Shown: piece after piece, positions 6,070 through 6,305 of the stretch
Layout: every line of letters starts with the position of its first letter
Numbering within the stretch: position 1 is the stretch's first letter
DNA from: an uncultured Clostridia bacterium
Lineage (GTDB): Bacteria; Bacillota; Clostridia; TANB77; CAG-508
Direction: 5' to 3'
Length of the DNA: 6,305 bases
NCBI GenBank assembly: GCA_944386375.1
Contig: CALXAW010000078.1
Location: forward strand, 1 to 6,305
The notes under the pieces: model-generated
Database searches by the model: none
What the model saw: only the letters and a program-made list of their open reading frames with translations
What the model was told of the DNA's origin: nothing
Made by a program: the position numbers and the translations under genes

Positions 6070-6103
6070 GCTAATTGCATATAAGTTGCTTTTATTAAGA
6101 AAT

Positions 6104-6123
6104 GTTACAATTGTGTTACAATT
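6104..6123. repeat. Short direct repeat GTTACAATT, two copies 11 bp apart
   Basis: GTTACAATT occurs at 6104-6112 and 6115-6123, one helical turn apart, between the terminator and the stop of the partial minus-strand gene. No function is apparent. It may be chance in AT-rich DNA. Confidence 0.4.
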
Positions 6124-6126
6124 ATA

Positions 6127-6303
6127 TTATTTTTTCTTTACATTTTGTGCTAGATATTGAATTGTTGTTTTTGTTATGATATTATTTGTTCTAGTAGTTA
6201 ATATAAATAGTATTAATATTTCTAAAGCAAAATTTTTATTCGACAGTGAGTTTTTACAAAGTTTGCGTTTTTGTAGTAGTATAATTACTTTTAGTTTGCT
6301 GTT
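6127..6303 (-). CDS. C-terminal end of an unidentified protein (5' end outside window)
   Basis: On the minus strand one frame is open from the window edge to TAA at 6129-6127, giving 58 residues. It ends ...TKTTIQYLAQNVKKK. The composition is a Lys/Asn-rich start, a hydrophobic stretch (FALEILILFIL) and a polar, Lys-ended tail. Codons favour A-ending forms (ATA, CTA, ACA, GTA), as in the ABC operon. Convergent orientation onto a two-way terminator supports a real gene. I do not recognise the family. The opposite strand also has a 43-codon open run here, so the call is moderate. Confidence 0.45.
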   Translation of the reverse strand, partial: NSKLKVIILLQKRKLCKNSLSNKNFALEILILFILTTRTNNIITKTTIQYLAQNVKKK

Positions 6304-6305
6304 AG

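Noticed and set aside
6176..6305. Plus-strand open run MILFVLVVN... at the right edge
   Set aside because: No SD precedes the ATG and the composition is Phe/Leu/Ser-rich as in shadow frames; the minus-strand frame over the same bases is longer and has codon use like the other genes.
1..6305. CRISPR array, IS element, tRNA or rRNA
   Set aside because: No regularly spaced repeats, transposase motifs, terminal inverted repeats with target duplication, tRNA cloverleaf arms or rRNA-like GC-rich blocks were found on reading both strands.

Overview
The window is strongly AT-rich. It has purine-rich GGAGG-type ribosome binding sites, GTG and TTG starts next to ATG, short intrinsic terminators and the standard genetic code (TGG is used for Trp, and no in-frame TGA was seen). 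Together with a Firmicutes-style surface protein carrying a DUF11-like domain and a YkvI-family transporter, this suggests a low-GC Firmicute, most likely an uncultured gut-type Clostridia member. I cannot name a species.

Layout. (1) Positions 1-851 (+) hold the C-terminal 282 residues of a large surface protein: an acidic, Pro/Glu-rich spacer, one DUF11-like beta domain and a C-terminal membrane anchor without LPXTG. (2) A bidirectional terminator (878-905) separates it from a convergent UPF0016/TMEM165/GDT1-family gene (904-1516, -). That gene is broken by one extra base, so its two E-x-G-D-K-T halves lie in different frames. (3) The divergent intergenic region 1517-1684 has a candidate promoter on each strand and a perfect 15-bp palindrome inside the minus-strand promoter candidate. 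(4) Positions 1685-4857 (+) hold a compact three-gene ABC operon: a GldA/NatA-like ATPase, a GldF-like ABC-2 permease and a GldG-like auxiliary protein. The first two overlap by 1 nt and the third follows after 15 nt. (5) A hairpin at 4901-4934 ends the operon and also holds the only SD-like run before the next gene. (6) Positions 4944-5981 (+) encode a YkvI-family membrane transporter with clearly different codon use. (7) A long two-part terminator hairpin (6013-6069) is followed by the 3' end of a probable unidentified minus-strand gene (6127-6303, running off the window).

How the parts may work together. The three ABC genes should form one complex: cytoplasmic ATPase dimer, six-helix permease, and a membrane-tethered extracytoplasmic GldG-like subunit. 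In Bacteroidetes the related GldAFG proteins are tied to gliding and secretion. In Firmicutes the substrate is not established, so any role in envelope or surface-protein traffic is inference. The UPF0016 and YkvI genes look like separate ion and solute transport units. I see no CRISPR array, insertion sequence, tRNA or rRNA. Nothing here amounts to a clearly new system; the points most worth checking are the frameshift, the palindrome and the hairpin that holds a possible RBS.
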